Shown one piece after another: positions 12,601 to 22,255 of a stretch of DNA of 64,000 nt. How positions within the stretch are numbered: the first letter of the stretch is position 1; each line of letters begins with the position of its first letter. This stretch comes from Protula sp. h YS-2021 (Eukaryota > Annelida > Polychaeta > Sabellida > Serpulidae), in assembly GCA_949752745.1 (NCBI GenBank), contig OX457026.1:48245256-48309255 (forward strand). Direction: 5' to 3'. The position numbers were made by a program, and so were the translations under genes. The notes below the pieces were generated by a model. That model ran no database searches. It was not told the origin of the DNA and saw nothing but the letters and a program-made list of their open reading frames with translations.

Positions 12601-13664
12601 AGTGTATGCGATGGAGCGGAATTGTTCCAGTTTTACCATTAAAACTGTTCGTTCAGCAGGCGAGCATATAGCAGTTAACTGAAATTCTTTCTTAACTTTC
12701 AAAAGAAATGGTTCAGACATTTTGAAATTCTATTCTTATTAACCGTATTTATTTCACATGTACTATTGACTTTTCTGTATATCGACGAAAATATATAATA
12801 CTGAATATATATTCTAGAATTTTTGTTTTTTTATGTTCTAGGTATTTAAAGTTCTTGACGGAAATCCGAGACTTAGGCGCCACATTGCATCGCATATGAA
12901 ACATTCGGTGACCACCCAGGCAAAGTATTACAACGACTTTACGTCAGATAAACGAGCCGCTGGGGCATCTAATCTCATCCGCAAACTGTTATTACAGCAG
13001 AAAATTATTGCTTCAGACTTGACTGTCTTTGGTGAGTTGTACATTATTACTTTTTAAAAAGTATATAACACTCTTCTTGTCAAATAAAAGAGCTTAAAGA
13101 AATGCATCTGTTTCCTGTAAATAAACCAGTGTTTTTGGTGTCCTAGACGGAAATGAAGAAGATGTGATACACGGTCTGCACTTAATGGAGGAAGAAGCAA
13201 AAAATGTGGAAAGCAGTGAAGAAAGTTCTTCCGAAAGTGATCTAGAGGAAGTTTCTACAACCAAAACGGTTACAAAACTACGAGAAGTTTGTTCAGCGAA
13301 AACACTTACAAAACCAAGGGAAGTTTCCTCACCAAATACGATTATAAAACCAAGAGAAGTTTCTTCAACGAACACGGTTACAAAGCCAAAAATAGTTTGT
13401 TCAACGGAAACGGTTACAAAACTAAACGAAACTGCACAGCAAACAAAACCAAAGAACAATTACGTTGTTCCAGACTGTGGCATGTTCAAATGTGTCTACT
13501 GTGGAAAAAAGTTCACTGTGAAATGTAACGCACAAAATCATGTCAAAAATATTCATCTGAATATCAAAGAATTTTCGTGTCGGTTTTGTAGCAAAACTTT
13601 CAGCGTGAAATGCAATATGCAAGTACATGAGAGAAAATGTGGTTCAAAGTTTAAAATGCTTTAG
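586..13664 (+). CDS. Multi-exon zinc-finger protein with tyrosine-recombinase-like core (5' end outside window)
   Basis: I can trace about 15 exons: 586-653, 1744-1819, 2056-2147, 3311-3359, 3559-3659, 6176-6304, 8008-8087, 8431-8529, 9569-9682, 10353-11060, 11459-11584, 11738-11859, 12139-12411, 12842-13031, 13147-13664. Each has AG before and GT after, and reading phase carries across every junction from 586 to 3659 and from 8008 to the stop. The link from 6304 to 8008 does not keep phase, so an exon is probably missed there. The protein has N-terminal Cys/His fingers, a helical DNA-binding-like segment, a catalytic region with Arg, HKT, TELRH and a late His...Tyr, an acidic linker and two C-terminal fingers. 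This order matches phage-integrase-fold recombinases seen in eukaryotic Crypton-like elements and genes derived from them. No inactivating lesion is visible in the traced exons. Function (active element or host gene) cannot be decided here. Confidence 0.72.
838..1630 (+). repeat. Degenerate interspersed repeat, copy 1 (intronic)
   Basis: It begins with agccgacgtatcg and carries at least three degenerate internal monomers of roughly 110-150 bp. Each monomer has a CTTCTACAGTTTTG-like core, a gatatt-acgc stretch, and a cgccaaaa...gcgccgaaa block. It ends near catgaccctggacatgctta. The same order recurs at 2190-2900 and 8598-9150. The short open frames inside are not conserved among copies, so I do not call a gene. 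It lies in an intron between recombinase-gene exons. Confidence 0.5.
2190..2900 (+). repeat. Degenerate interspersed repeat, copy 2 (intronic)
   Basis: The head (cagccgactttgtcggact followed by gggttagtcgtatcactata) is nearly identical to the copy at 8598. Two internal monomers follow, each with a cctacagttttgctccagtc-like core and a gccaaaa...ggcggaact tail. The copy tapers out before the tRNA-like sequence at 2930. Confidence 0.6.
2930..3240 (+). repeat. tRNA-derived SINE-like repeat (Thr-like head)
   Basis: A near-perfect pol III A box (TTAGCTCAGTCGG, 2939-2951) and a B-box-like GGTACGAAACC (2984-2994) have tRNA spacing. The anticodon-loop region reads CTTGTAA. The B box departs from GGTTCGANNCC at one position and the stems pair imperfectly, so this is better read as a SINE head than as a working tRNA gene. 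The 3' limit is a guess. Confidence 0.5.
3807..4015 (+). repeat. tRNA-derived SINE-like repeat (Leu/Ser-like head)
   Basis: TGGCCGAGTGG (3816-3826) is a class II tRNA A box and GGGTTCAAATCCC (3868-3880) is a canonical B box. A longer variable-arm region lies between them, as in Leu and Ser tRNAs. The acceptor stem and anticodon stem do not pair convincingly. The remainder is AT-rich tail. Confidence 0.5.
4230..5280 (+). repeat. GC-richer region with two 5S rRNA-like box C segments
   Basis: The segment 4738-4763 (GGTTAGTACTTGAATGGGTG then ACC) is almost the 5S rRNA internal control region box C, with the GCTCGG that follows. A weaker copy (GGGTTACAACTTGGATGGGT) lies at 5227-5246, also followed by GCTCGGTCC. 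No complete 5S gene surrounds either. The block is richer in GC than its surroundings and lies in an intron of the recombinase-like gene. A 5S-derived SINE or retrosequence is the simplest reading. The short open frames here have no recognisable products. Confidence 0.45.
6176..6304 (+). CDS. Exon encoding a C2H2 zinc finger (recombinase-like gene)
   Basis: The frame contains KVKCPKCSHVTSKQLLGWHM followed by TANHAG, a C-x2-C-x12-H-x4-H finger. The likely donor is after ...RKC (GTAACT at 6305), with an alternative after NHAG. The acceptor is uncertain: the AG at 6174-6175 keeps phase, while the AG at 6209-6210 is also possible. Neither donor gives the phase needed by the next recognised exon at 8008, so a further small exon or another boundary is expected. 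Confidence 0.5.
6305..8007. other. Intronic, no gene recognised
   Basis: AT-rich intron of the recombinase-like gene. I see no conserved open frame. A small exon is expected somewhere here, because phase does not carry from 6304 to 8008, but I cannot place it. Confidence 0.4.
8008..9682 (+). CDS. Linker exons 8008-8087, 8431-8529, 9569-9682 (recombinase-like gene)
   Basis: Three in-phase exons encode an acidic serine-rich stretch (DSDYSGCSSDGSDSESEYEY), then a lysine-rich stretch (KKKTKKGKLSPLL; KKSKTKSTDD), and then a basic segment ending AKCRIGSAKL at the boundary with the next exon. The alternation of acidic and basic low-complexity sequence suggests a flexible, probably nuclear, linker between the upstream finger and the paired fingers of the next exon. 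A repeat copy lies in the intron between the second and third exons. Confidence 0.55.
8598..9150 (+). repeat. Degenerate interspersed repeat, copy 3 (intronic)
   Basis: It shares the head sequence and monomer order with 2190-2900, and shares the tail (ggtcatgtccttgggcatgc) with copy 1. The orientation is the same in all three. It sits in the intron between the exons at 8431-8529 and 9569-9682. Confidence 0.6.
10353..11060 (+). CDS. Exon: paired zinc fingers plus core-binding-like domain (recombinase-like gene)
   Basis: This 708-nt exon is the largest. It begins with a C2HC finger (LCPNCGQYRSNVKRHLPKC, C-x2-C-x9-H-x3-C), followed by a C2H2 finger (QCPLCDE...RFHLRNFH). About 100 residues later comes a helical stretch (ALQQVKDIFTICDITSFTQL; SRLVVNAVAEGKYAPSTVKL; WVWNLRDVTEFYCD) with the spacing of the N-terminal core-binding (SAM-like) domain of tyrosine recombinases. 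It has strong splice signals (tttttacag at the start, GTAAGT at the end) and no stops. Assignment of the helical part to a core-binding domain rests on its position before the catalytic exons. Confidence 0.75.
11459..11859 (+). CDS. Exons 11459-11584 and 11738-11859, including the first catalytic Arg region
   Basis: The first exon (MFKDNKLDFLSAFHESPF...) continues the helical part. The second reads DYLMIEILLSNANRSGGITN then LQRSSVLKARQVDVDG. The NRSGG stretch sits where tyrosine recombinases carry their first catalytic arginine, in a turn that usually reads (T/R)GxR or xRxG before a helix starting with a leucine. The donor of the second exon is GTCAGT, and the frame joins in phase 0 to VLEHKT in the next exon. 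Confidence 0.65.
12139..12411 (+). CDS. Catalytic exon: HKT beta-hairpin and TTELRH box (recombinase-like gene)
   Basis: The exon opens with VLEHKTAVSEGPLELSL, the beta-hairpin that carries the catalytic lysine in tyrosine recombinases, joined across the previous intron to ...DGSFVIT. It ends with NITTTELRHFASSL, which matches the (H/T)xxR-H box that holds the second catalytic arginine. The exon is exactly 91 codons, in phase 0 on both sides, with a perfect GTAAGA donor directly after the box, so the intron separates the box from the His/Tyr portion of the active site. Confidence 0.7.
12842..13031 (+). CDS. Catalytic exon: HS...YY nucleophile region (recombinase-like gene)
   Basis: It reads RRHIASHMKHSVTTQAKYYN. 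The His in MKHS and the Tyr in AKYYN are spaced like the final (H/W) and the nucleophilic tyrosine of tyrosine recombinases, which typically read GHxxxxTxxxYY. The rest is a basic C-terminal helix (NLIRKLLLQQKI). It is spliced with ttctag/GT before and GTGAGT after, and joins to the acidic last exon by a split Asp codon. Confidence 0.7.
13147..13664 (+). CDS. Last exon: acidic linker, 13-residue-like Thr/Val repeats and two C-terminal zinc fingers
   Basis: After an acidic Ser/Glu stretch (ESSEESSSESDLEEV) the exon has five or six degenerate repeats of about 11-13 residues (TKTVTKLREVCS, AKTLTKPREVSS, PNTIIKPREVSS, TNTVTKPKIVCS). It then encodes a C2H2 finger (FKCVYCGKKF...HVKNIH) and a second, C2HC-like finger (FSCRFCSKTF...HERKC). 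The stop is TAG at 13662-13664. The repeat units are spelled by a near-tandem 39-nt DNA repeat, so this linker has probably expanded by slippage. It reads as an adaptor between the recombinase core and DNA-binding fingers. Confidence 0.75.
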
Positions 13665-13771
13665 TTACTGATCCAAACTTTAGGAAGTCCTGGGATAATT
13701 AATTAAATCTACATCATCTGCGCGCCCCGTTTTGAAGAAAAGCAGTGTTTGTGTATTGGGCCTTGATAAAA

Positions 13772-13777
13772 AATAAA
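13772..13777 (+). promoter_or_regulatory. Candidate polyadenylation signal AATAAA
   Basis: An AATAAA hexamer lies 108 nt after the stop codon of the recombinase-like gene, inside an A-rich run (gataaaaaataaaataac). Its position suits the 3' end of that transcript, but no transcript data are available. Confidence 0.4.
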
Positions 13778-13779
13778 AT

Positions 13780-14455
13780 AACCTTGTTTCTCATCCCAGT
13801 ACATTTAATTTTTATGAATATCACAACGACAGGTTGGGTGATTCATACTTATTGATAGGCCAAGATGGTTGTTCATTGTAAACATACCAAATCTTTAGAG
13901 AGTATAGTGTTTGGAACAATTCTGCATCACACATTCTACGCCATCACAGTGATGAAAAATTCTTTATTGCCTAGCAGCATCTACGCGGACTACTTTTTGA
14001 CCCTATACTAAAGAATGTGCTGCTTTTAAAAACGTTCGAAAATATTGGGTAATTCAAGTGTACCTGTATACTTTTTCGGTCATCCTTAATGGTAGGTGAA
14101 TGGAAAAAATGTTTATACTTCATCTGACATTTTGTACATTGTTGCTATGTTCTTGCTTTTGAGAGTGTTTCTAGTATACATTCAGAGTCCCTGTTTTTAT
14201 ATTCCCCACAGTAAGCTGTGGGCAATAGATGCGTTCGACCGTGTTCGTCGGTTTGTCTGTTGGTTGGTCTATCATCAAACCCTTTTAACACGATATCTCA
14301 AGAATGACTAAAGATTTTAATCAAACTTGGTGTATAGCTTCTATGGGCACTAAAAAGGCTCGGTATTGTAAATGGACCAGGTTGGCCCAAGGAAAAAGGA
14401 CCAAGTGGACTTTGAAAATTTATCAAACATTGTCAACACGATATTTAAAGAACTA
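13780..14455. other. Intergenic spacer, no gene recognised
   Basis: The stretch after the recombinase gene holds no convincing coding frame. From about 14200 it carries a repeat-like segment (ctgttggttggtctatcatc; cacgatatctcaagaatgac; aaacttggtgtatagcttct) whose last part resembles the start of the neighbouring tandem array. Confidence 0.4.
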
Positions 14456-14459
14456 CTGA

Positions 14460-17400
14460 GAGCTAAGGACATTAGTGAAACTTGGTGTCGAGCTTCTATG
14501 GACACTAAGCCCATTTTTACTGATGGCGGTATTCAAGCGTACCTGTGTACTTGTTTTGGTCACCCCTTAATTCTGGATATAAATGTTATAGAAACATGTT
14601 CAACCCTTGAGTGCGACCCCTTGATGCATGTATAACATGAACTGAGTTTTATTTTGTAATAATAGTGATGTTAAATTATGCAGGATACGCAGATTACATA
14701 ATTTTTGTATATCAAGTAGGAAGTAAGTATTCTGTACAGAATTAAAATTACTACATTTTGATCTATGTGGCTGTTATATGTGCTGGAATATAGGGTGATT
14801 TCAAGCGTACCAGTGTACTTGTTTTGGTTACCCTAAATTCTGGATATACATATTATAGAAACATGTTTTTTTTTTCTTTGAAAAGAAAGCAATTGTTTAT
14901 TGTATGAAATCTTCTGTCAGAATTTTGTGCAGAAAATGGTAATTTTGTTTTTAATTTCAGACGGAATCAGTTGTATTGATTTCTAATGTGCACTGACGAA
15001 AAGAAATATGTCTTGTATAAATTGTAAAAAGTGTAAGTGATGAGTTGGAGAAAGTACATCATGATTTGCATAGCGTATTTGTTATCTAAATAATGACTTC
15101 ACCAAAACATGTTGAAATGCATTTTGTGTTATTGTTTTGTCAACAACAATCTATTTAGGTTACCTTTCCTTATCCTACTAGTGACTTTAGTGAAACTTGG
15201 TGTCGAGCTTCTATGGACACTAAGTCCCTTTTTACTGATGGCCGTGTTCACTGATGGGGGCCTGTGGGAAATATGTGGGCTCTGCATACTACTCTAGTTT
15301 TATGCGAACGTTTTTGACACGCAACGATTTGAAAGTTTGACAGTCAAGGAGAAAATTTGAGAATTTTTATAATAATTTTACGTTGTACGTAAAGAAAATC
15401 GCCTTTCACGTCAAGATTTAAAAATTTTGCGTACAAAACGCAAAATTTTCTACCCTCGAGTGGGAACCTCTTATACCTGAACTGATAACGAACCGGTTTT
15501 TCTTTTGTAATGATCGTGATGTATAATTATATAGGATACATATATCACATAATGTTTGTTTTTGTAAATGCGGAGTGAGTATTCTGTGCAGAATTAAAAA
15601 TTACTAAACTTGGATCCGTGTTGGTGTTCCGAGATAAGTGTGGAATATGTTGGTGATTTCAAGCGTACCTGTGTGCTTATTTTGGTCACCCCTTAATTCT
15701 GGATATAAATGTTATAGAAACATGTTCAACCCTTGAATGCGACCACTTGTTACATGTATAACATGAACTGAGTTTTCTTTTATAATAATAGTGATGTTAA
15801 ATTATGCAGGATACGCAGATTACATAATTTTTGTCCATCAAGTACGAAGTAAGTATTCTGTACAGAATTAAAATTACTACATTTTGATCTGTGTGGCTGT
15901 TATATGTGCTGGAATATAGGGTGATTTCAAGCGTACCAGTGTTCTTGTTTTGGTTACCCTAAATTCTGGATATACATATTATAGAAACATGTTTTTTTTC
16001 TTTGAAAAGAAAGCAATTGTTTATTGTATGAAATCTTCTGTCAGAATTTTTCTGCAGAAAATGGTAATTTTGTTTTTAATTTCAGACGGAATCAGTTATA
16101 CTGATTTCTAATGTGCACTGACGAAAAGAAATATGTCTTGTATAAATTGTAAAAAGTGTAAGTGATGAGTTGGAGAAAGTACATCATGATTTGCATAGCG
16201 TAATTGTCCATAAGCGTGTTATCTAAATAATGACTTCACCAAAACATGTTGAAATGCATTTTGTGTTATTGTTTTGTCAACAACAATCTATTTAGGTTAC
16301 CTTTCCTTATCCTACTAGTGACTTTAGTGAAACTTGGTGTCGAGCTTCTATGGACACTAAGTCCCTTTTTACTGATGGCCGTGTTCACTGATGGGGGCCT
16401 GTGGGAAATATGTGGGCTCTGCATACTACTCTAGTTTTATGCGAACGTTTTTGACACGCAACGATTTGAAAGTTTGACAGTCAAGGAGAAAATTTGAGAA
16501 TTTTTATAATAATTTTACGTTGTACGTAAAGAAAATCGCCTTTCACGTCAAGATTTAAAAATTTTGCGTACAAAACGCAAAATTTTCTACCCTCGAGTGG
16601 GAACCTCTTATACCTGAACTGATAACGAACCGGTTTTTCTTTTGTAATGATCGTGATGTATAATTATATAGGATACATATATCACATAATGTTTGTTTTT
16701 GTAAATGCGGAGTGAGTATTCTGTGCAGAATTAAAAATTACTAAACTTGGATCCGTGTTGGTGTTCCGAGATAAGTGTGGAATATGTTGGTGATTTCAAG
16801 CGTACCTGTGTGCTTATTTTGGTCACCCCTTAATTCTGGATATAAATGTTATAGAAACATGTTCAACCCTTGAATGCGACCACTTGTTACATGTATAACA
16901 TGAACTGAGTTTTCTTTTATAATAATAGTGATGTTAAATTATGCAGGATACGCAGATTACATAATTTTTGTCCATCAAGTACGAAGTAAGTATTCTGTAC
17001 AGAATTAAAATTACTACATTTTGATCTGTGTGGCTGTTATATGTGCTGGAATATAGGGTGATGTCAAGCGTACCAGTGTTCTTGTTTTGGTTACCCTAAA
17101 TTCTGGATATACATATTATAGAAACATGTTTTTTTTCTTTGAAAAGAAAGCAATTGTTTATTGTATGAAATCTTCTGTCAGAATTTTTCTGCAGAAAATG
17201 GTAATTTTGTTTTTAATTTCAGACGGAATCAGTTATACTGATTTCTAATGTGCACTGACGAAAAGAAATATGTCTTGTATAAATTGTAAAAAGTGTAAGT
17301 GATGAGTTGGAGAAAGTACATCATGATTTGCATAGCGTAATTGTCCATAAGCGTGTTATCTAAATAATGACTTCACCAAAACATGTTGAAATGCATTTTG

Positions 17401-19611
17401 TGTTATTGTTTTGTCAACAACAATCTATTTAGGTTACCTTTCCTTATCCTACTAGTGACTTTAGTGAAACTTGGTGTCGAGCTTCTATGGACACTAAGTC
17501 CCTTTTTACTGATGGCCGTGTTCACTGATGGGGGCCTGTGGGAAATATGTGGGCTCTGCATACTACTCTAGTTTTATGCGAACGTTTTTGACACGCAACG
17601 ATTTGAAAGTTTGACAGTCAAGGAGAAAATTTGAGAATTTTTATAATAATTTTACGTTGTACGTAAAGAAAATCGCCTTTCACGTCAAGATTTAAAAATT
17701 TTGCGTACAAAACGCAAAATTTTCTACCCTCGAGTGGGAACCTCTTATACCTGAACTGATAACGAACCGGTTTTTCTTTTGTAATGATCGTGATGTATAA
17801 TTATATAGGATACATATATCACATAATGTTTGTTTTTGTAAATGCGGAGTGAGTATTCTGTGCAGAATTAAAAATTACTAAACTTGGATCCGTGTTGGTG
17901 TTCCGAGATAAGTGTGGAATATGTTGGTGATTTCAAGCGTACCTGTGTGCTTATTTTGGTCACCCCTTAATTCTGGATATAAATATTATAGAAACATGTT
18001 CAACCCTTGAATGCGACCACTTGTTACATGTATAACATGAACTGAGTTTTCTTTTATAATAATAGTGATGTTAAATTATGCAGGATACGCAGATTACATA
18101 ATTTTTGTCCTTCAAGTACGAAGTAAGTATTCTGTACAGAATTAAAATTACTACATTTTGATCTGTGTGGCTGTTATATGTGCTGGAATATAGGGTGATT
18201 TCAAGCGTACCAGTGTACTTGTTTTGGTTACCCTAAATTCTGGATATACATATTATAGAAACATGTTTTTTTTTCTTTGAAAAGAAAGCAATTGTTTATT
18301 GTATGAAATCTTCTGTCAGAATTTTTCTGCAGAAAATGGTAATTTTGTTTCTAATTTCAGACGGAATCAGTTATACTGATTTCTAATGTGCACTGACGAA
18401 AAGAAATATGTCTTGTATAAATTGTAAAAAGTGTAAGTGATGAGTTGGAGAAAGTACATCATGATTTGCATAGCGTAATTGTCCATAAGCGTGTTATCTA
18501 AATAATGACTTCACCAAAACATGTTGAAATGCATTTTGTGTTATTGTTTTTTCAACAACAATCTATTTAGGTTACCTTTCCTTATCCTACTAGTGACTTT
18601 AGTGAAACTTGGTGTCGAGCTTCTATGGACACTAAGTCCCTTTTTACTGATGGCCGTGTTCACTGATGGGGGCCTGTGGGAAATATGTGGGCTCTGCATA
18701 CTACTCTAGTTTTATGCGAACGTTTTTGACACGCAACGATTTGAAAGTTTGACAGTCAAGGAGAAAATTTGAGAATTTTTATAATAATTTTACGTTGTAC
18801 ATAAAGAAAATCGCCTTTCACGTCAAGATTTAAAAATTTTGCGTACAAAACGCAAAATTTTCTACCCTCGAGTGGGAACCTCTTATACCTGAACTGATAA
18901 CGAACCGGTTTTTCTTTTGTAATGATCGTGATGTATAATTATATAGGATACATATATCACATAATGTTTGTTTTTGTAAATGCGGAGTGAGTATTCTGTG
19001 CAGAATTAAAAATTACTAAACTTGGATCCGTGTTGGTGTTCCGAGATAAGTGTGGAATATGTTGGTGATTTCAAGCGTACCTGTGTGCTTATTTTGGTCA
19101 CCCCTTAATTCTGGATATAAATGTTATAGAAACATGTTCAACCCTTGAATGCGACCACTTGTTACATGTATAACATGAACTGAGTTTTCTTTTATAATAA
19201 TAGTGATGTTAAATTATGCAGGATACGCAGATTACATAATTTTTGTCCATCAAGTACGAAGTAAGTATTCTGTACAGAATTAAAATTACTACATTTTGAT
19301 CTGTGTGGCTGTTATATGTGCTGGAATATAGGGTGATTTCAAGCGTACCAGTGTTCTTGTTTTGGTTACCCTAAATTCTGGATATACATATTATAGAAAC
19401 ATGTTTTTTTTCTTTGAAAAGAAAGCAATTGTTTATTGTATGAAATCTTCTGTCAGAATTTTTCTGCAGAAAATGGTAATTTTGTTTTTAATTTCAGACG
19501 GAATCAGTTATACTGATTTCTAATGTGCACTGACGAAAAGAAATATGTCTTGTATAAATTGTAAAAAGTGTAAGTGATGAGTTGGATAGGTTACCTTTCC
19601 TTATACTACTA
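14460..19611 (+). repeat. Tandem array, unit about 1,137 bp, roughly 4.4 copies
   Basis: The same sequence recurs at 15109, 16246, 17383 and 18521, giving periods of 1137, 1137 and 1138 bp. Copies differ by only a handful of substitutions and short indels. The first copy (14460-15108) is divergent and lacks an internal part. The last is cut by a deletion of about 130 bp at 19588 and stops near 19611. Each unit itself contains two diverged blocks of about 275-300 bp, recognisable by gatttcaagcgtacc(t/a)gtg, ctggatata(a/c)at, atagaaacatg and gtattctg(t/g)(a/g)cagaatt. The 62-codon open frame in every unit is a by-product of the high identity. Confidence 0.9.
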
Positions 19612-21165
19612 AAACAAAATACATTACTCATGCATAAACGTCTTTACGATGCTTTTTATAGCCTTTTTGCGAATATATTTGAATCAAATATATTTTGTGT
19701 AGATGTTTCCTCAAATTTAAATTTCGTAACCCAATTTATTGATATATATTGTCGTCATTACTTACTAAATAACTTTATTTACAATATTTAGAAATGTAAA
19801 TTTGTCGAATCAACTTGAGCCTAATTTGGAGCAGACATCATGATTAGGGATTATGAAGGTATTCGTTCACCAAATTGCCAGTTTCACAAATTGACTAACA
19901 ATGTTACATAATGATCATATTACATAGTGACCATGCTAATTAATGCCCCTCAAAATAAATGTTAATTTCAATTAGCACATTTATTATAATTGGTTTTAAG
20001 ATATATGAGTATGGGTGCATGTTGACCAGGCTAGACGGTTTCCCGTTATTTTATTTATAGTTAGTCTAAAACTGAGCATTGCTGCGCATCAGTTCGTTGA
20101 TTTATATAGGGACAATCTTATTGGATTAACTTCAAAAGTCCACACACGTCTATGAAAATGAATACTTTGATGAAATCATTGAAACTGCAAAGTATTTATG
20201 TACCTCAGTGATGAACACAAACTCTAGTTACCGTTTGCCTTTGAAATAGTCTACACGATAAGTTGATAAATGGTCATTTTGTCGAGTATATTTTCACAAA
20301 ATATCTGATCTTCACAACTAACAGAATACGTCAATGAGTGTATTATTTTTTATGGTCCACCGACTTTATTTAGAGTCATATTACCTTAATCGCCAAGCTT
20401 TGGCATCTCAAGTTTGTGTAACGCACTCTTCTTTCGCTTAAGATTTTCTGCTTATTAACCCCAACACTATTTGAAATGATTTTATGCATGTAGATTGAAG
20501 ATATGCATCTCCCTTTTAGGCCAAAGCGGTCTGTAGTATGTTTGTGGTGAGTGAACTTCTGATATTTCCAATGTCATACTCGAAGTTTTGTGCAATGAAC
20601 TTGTCCCAGAGATTTCTCAATTTTACCCAGTTTTCAACTGAACAGAAGCACATATGACACCACAGTAATCTACATCCTGAATTTAATAGAACAAGTAGAA
20701 GCAATAGTGTTCGACATGAGATCAAATCACACAAATTAATATTAACTGTATATTTTATATTCGATATTCCTGGACTACGACTGAAGTTATAGTCTTTATA
20801 TGTTTAAATTTATATGTACAACATGTTATTGAATATTTGTGTATTCGTTATGTTAAGACCAGGTGACATGGTTCCTGGTTATTCACTATAAAGTTACATT
20901 GATACGTAGTGCCCAGATATGTTGCATACAGTCCGGTTATTTGTTACATAGTGACCATGTTAAATATTGTCTGTGTATTGTAATGCATGATAGAATATGT
21001 AACTGGAGACCGACAGACAACAGACCGACAAGAAGTGACAGGTCAGTACTATTAGTCAACACCAAATAAGTTTAATTAAAATTCAATTAAATTTATTTGC
21101 AAAAAAAATCCAAGTTCAATACAGGCGTGCTATACACACGACTGAATACGCCTCAAACAATATCA
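19612..21165. other. Non-coding AT-rich spacer
   Basis: No supported gene. Scattered copies of ttacata(a/g)tgaccatg (19900s, 20945) belong to the same motif family as the minisatellite near 23.8 kb. Confidence 0.4.
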
Positions 21166-21169
21166 GTTA

Positions 21170-21430
21170 CGATTCCCAACTGATCACATACACACGATGC
21201 ATAAATCATATACCAAACCATGTACAAAGTCTGCATGACACCTGAGTGCCATACACTAAGTTGGTACAACACCATGCACTATGTACAAGTTAGCATAACA
21301 CACTAGTACTGCATACGAAGTTGCGTGAAACATAAGCACTATACACCAAGTTGGTACAACACACAAGTACCATACACATGGTTGGCATAACGCACAAGTA
21401 CTATGCACTAAGTTGACTGAAAGTCCGTGT
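21170..21430 (+). repeat. Degenerate minisatellite, unit about 36-40 bp
   Basis: Repeated phrases such as cacaagta(c/t)(c/t)at(a/g)cac, aagttgg(t/c)a(t/c)aacac and catacac run through the interval with a period of about 36-40 bp and many mismatches. Confidence 0.55.
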
Positions 21431-21474
21431 AGAATAATAAAAGAAAATCGAGAACCAGGAAGTGAATTCTTATA

Positions 21475-21740
21475 CACCCAATAACAGCTTTACACAACCG
21501 GAAATAGAACCTAGAATCCGGAAATAAATTCTTGAACACCCGAAAATAATTTTACACAACCGGAAATAGAAGCTAGAATCCGGAAGTGAATTCTTGTATG
21601 CCTGATAATAGTTTCACCTAACTCTAAGTAGATTACATACAACCGGAAGTAGATTTCTTACTACCGTAAATGCAATGAAATGATCAAAAAATAGTTTAAG
21701 TACGTAAGTGAAATTATACCACCATAAATAATTTTTATGT
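21475..21740 (+). repeat. Degenerate tandem repeat, unit about 75 bp
   Basis: ttacacaaccggaaatagaa and ctagaatccggaa(a/g)t(a/g) with gaattcttg recur at about 75-bp spacing for three units, then fade into related sequence (catacaaccggaagtagatt). Confidence 0.6.
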
Positions 21741-22213
21741 ATTCCGAAGTTGTATGACAGGAAGTAGTTTACTGTACACAGGGATTTGCTCAAGCCACAT
21801 TAAAATGCTCTTAAATAGTGTGCACTGTAATAAGATTTCTAAATCTGATTACAGTGTTTAAGATTTACTACTGAAAATTCCAAACCTATAAATCTTTATC
21901 TACTTTTAGACCCAAGTTACTGTATTCAAATTTCCCCACTTAATAACCGAAACAGGTCTTTTGACTACTTAAAGAACCAAAATTTCACTACTTAATGACC
22001 AAAGAATGTATGACTGTTTAAGAGGCTTTTACTGTACTTCTAATTTCAAATTTAAAATATTCAAATTTTACCACTGGACAACCGAAACCTGTAAAAAGAA
22101 AGTTGTTAAAAAAATTTACCTCCAATTACGCTTAAATCCCACACAAATAATATCCATATGTTTAACAATACTAAACACTGCTGCTCCCTTCGTGTAGAAT
22201 CTCAGAGTATAAA

Positions 22214-22215
<2 letters not shown>

Positions 22216-22253
<38 letters not shown>
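22216..22253. repeat. (TA)n microsatellite
   Basis: An uninterrupted run of alternating T and A. Confidence 0.95.

Positions 22254-22255
<2 letters not shown>

Noticed and set aside
586..13664. Starship-type captain recombinase with cargo
   Set aside because: Starships are fungal, and the captain is the first gene with a different domain layout. Here the gene has zinc fingers and many introns, and no cargo boundaries are visible.
15109..18709. Identical 62-codon open frames repeated four times
   Set aside because: They exist because the 1,137-bp units are nearly identical. There is no start context, domain or homologous frame outside the array, so they are not evidence of a gene.
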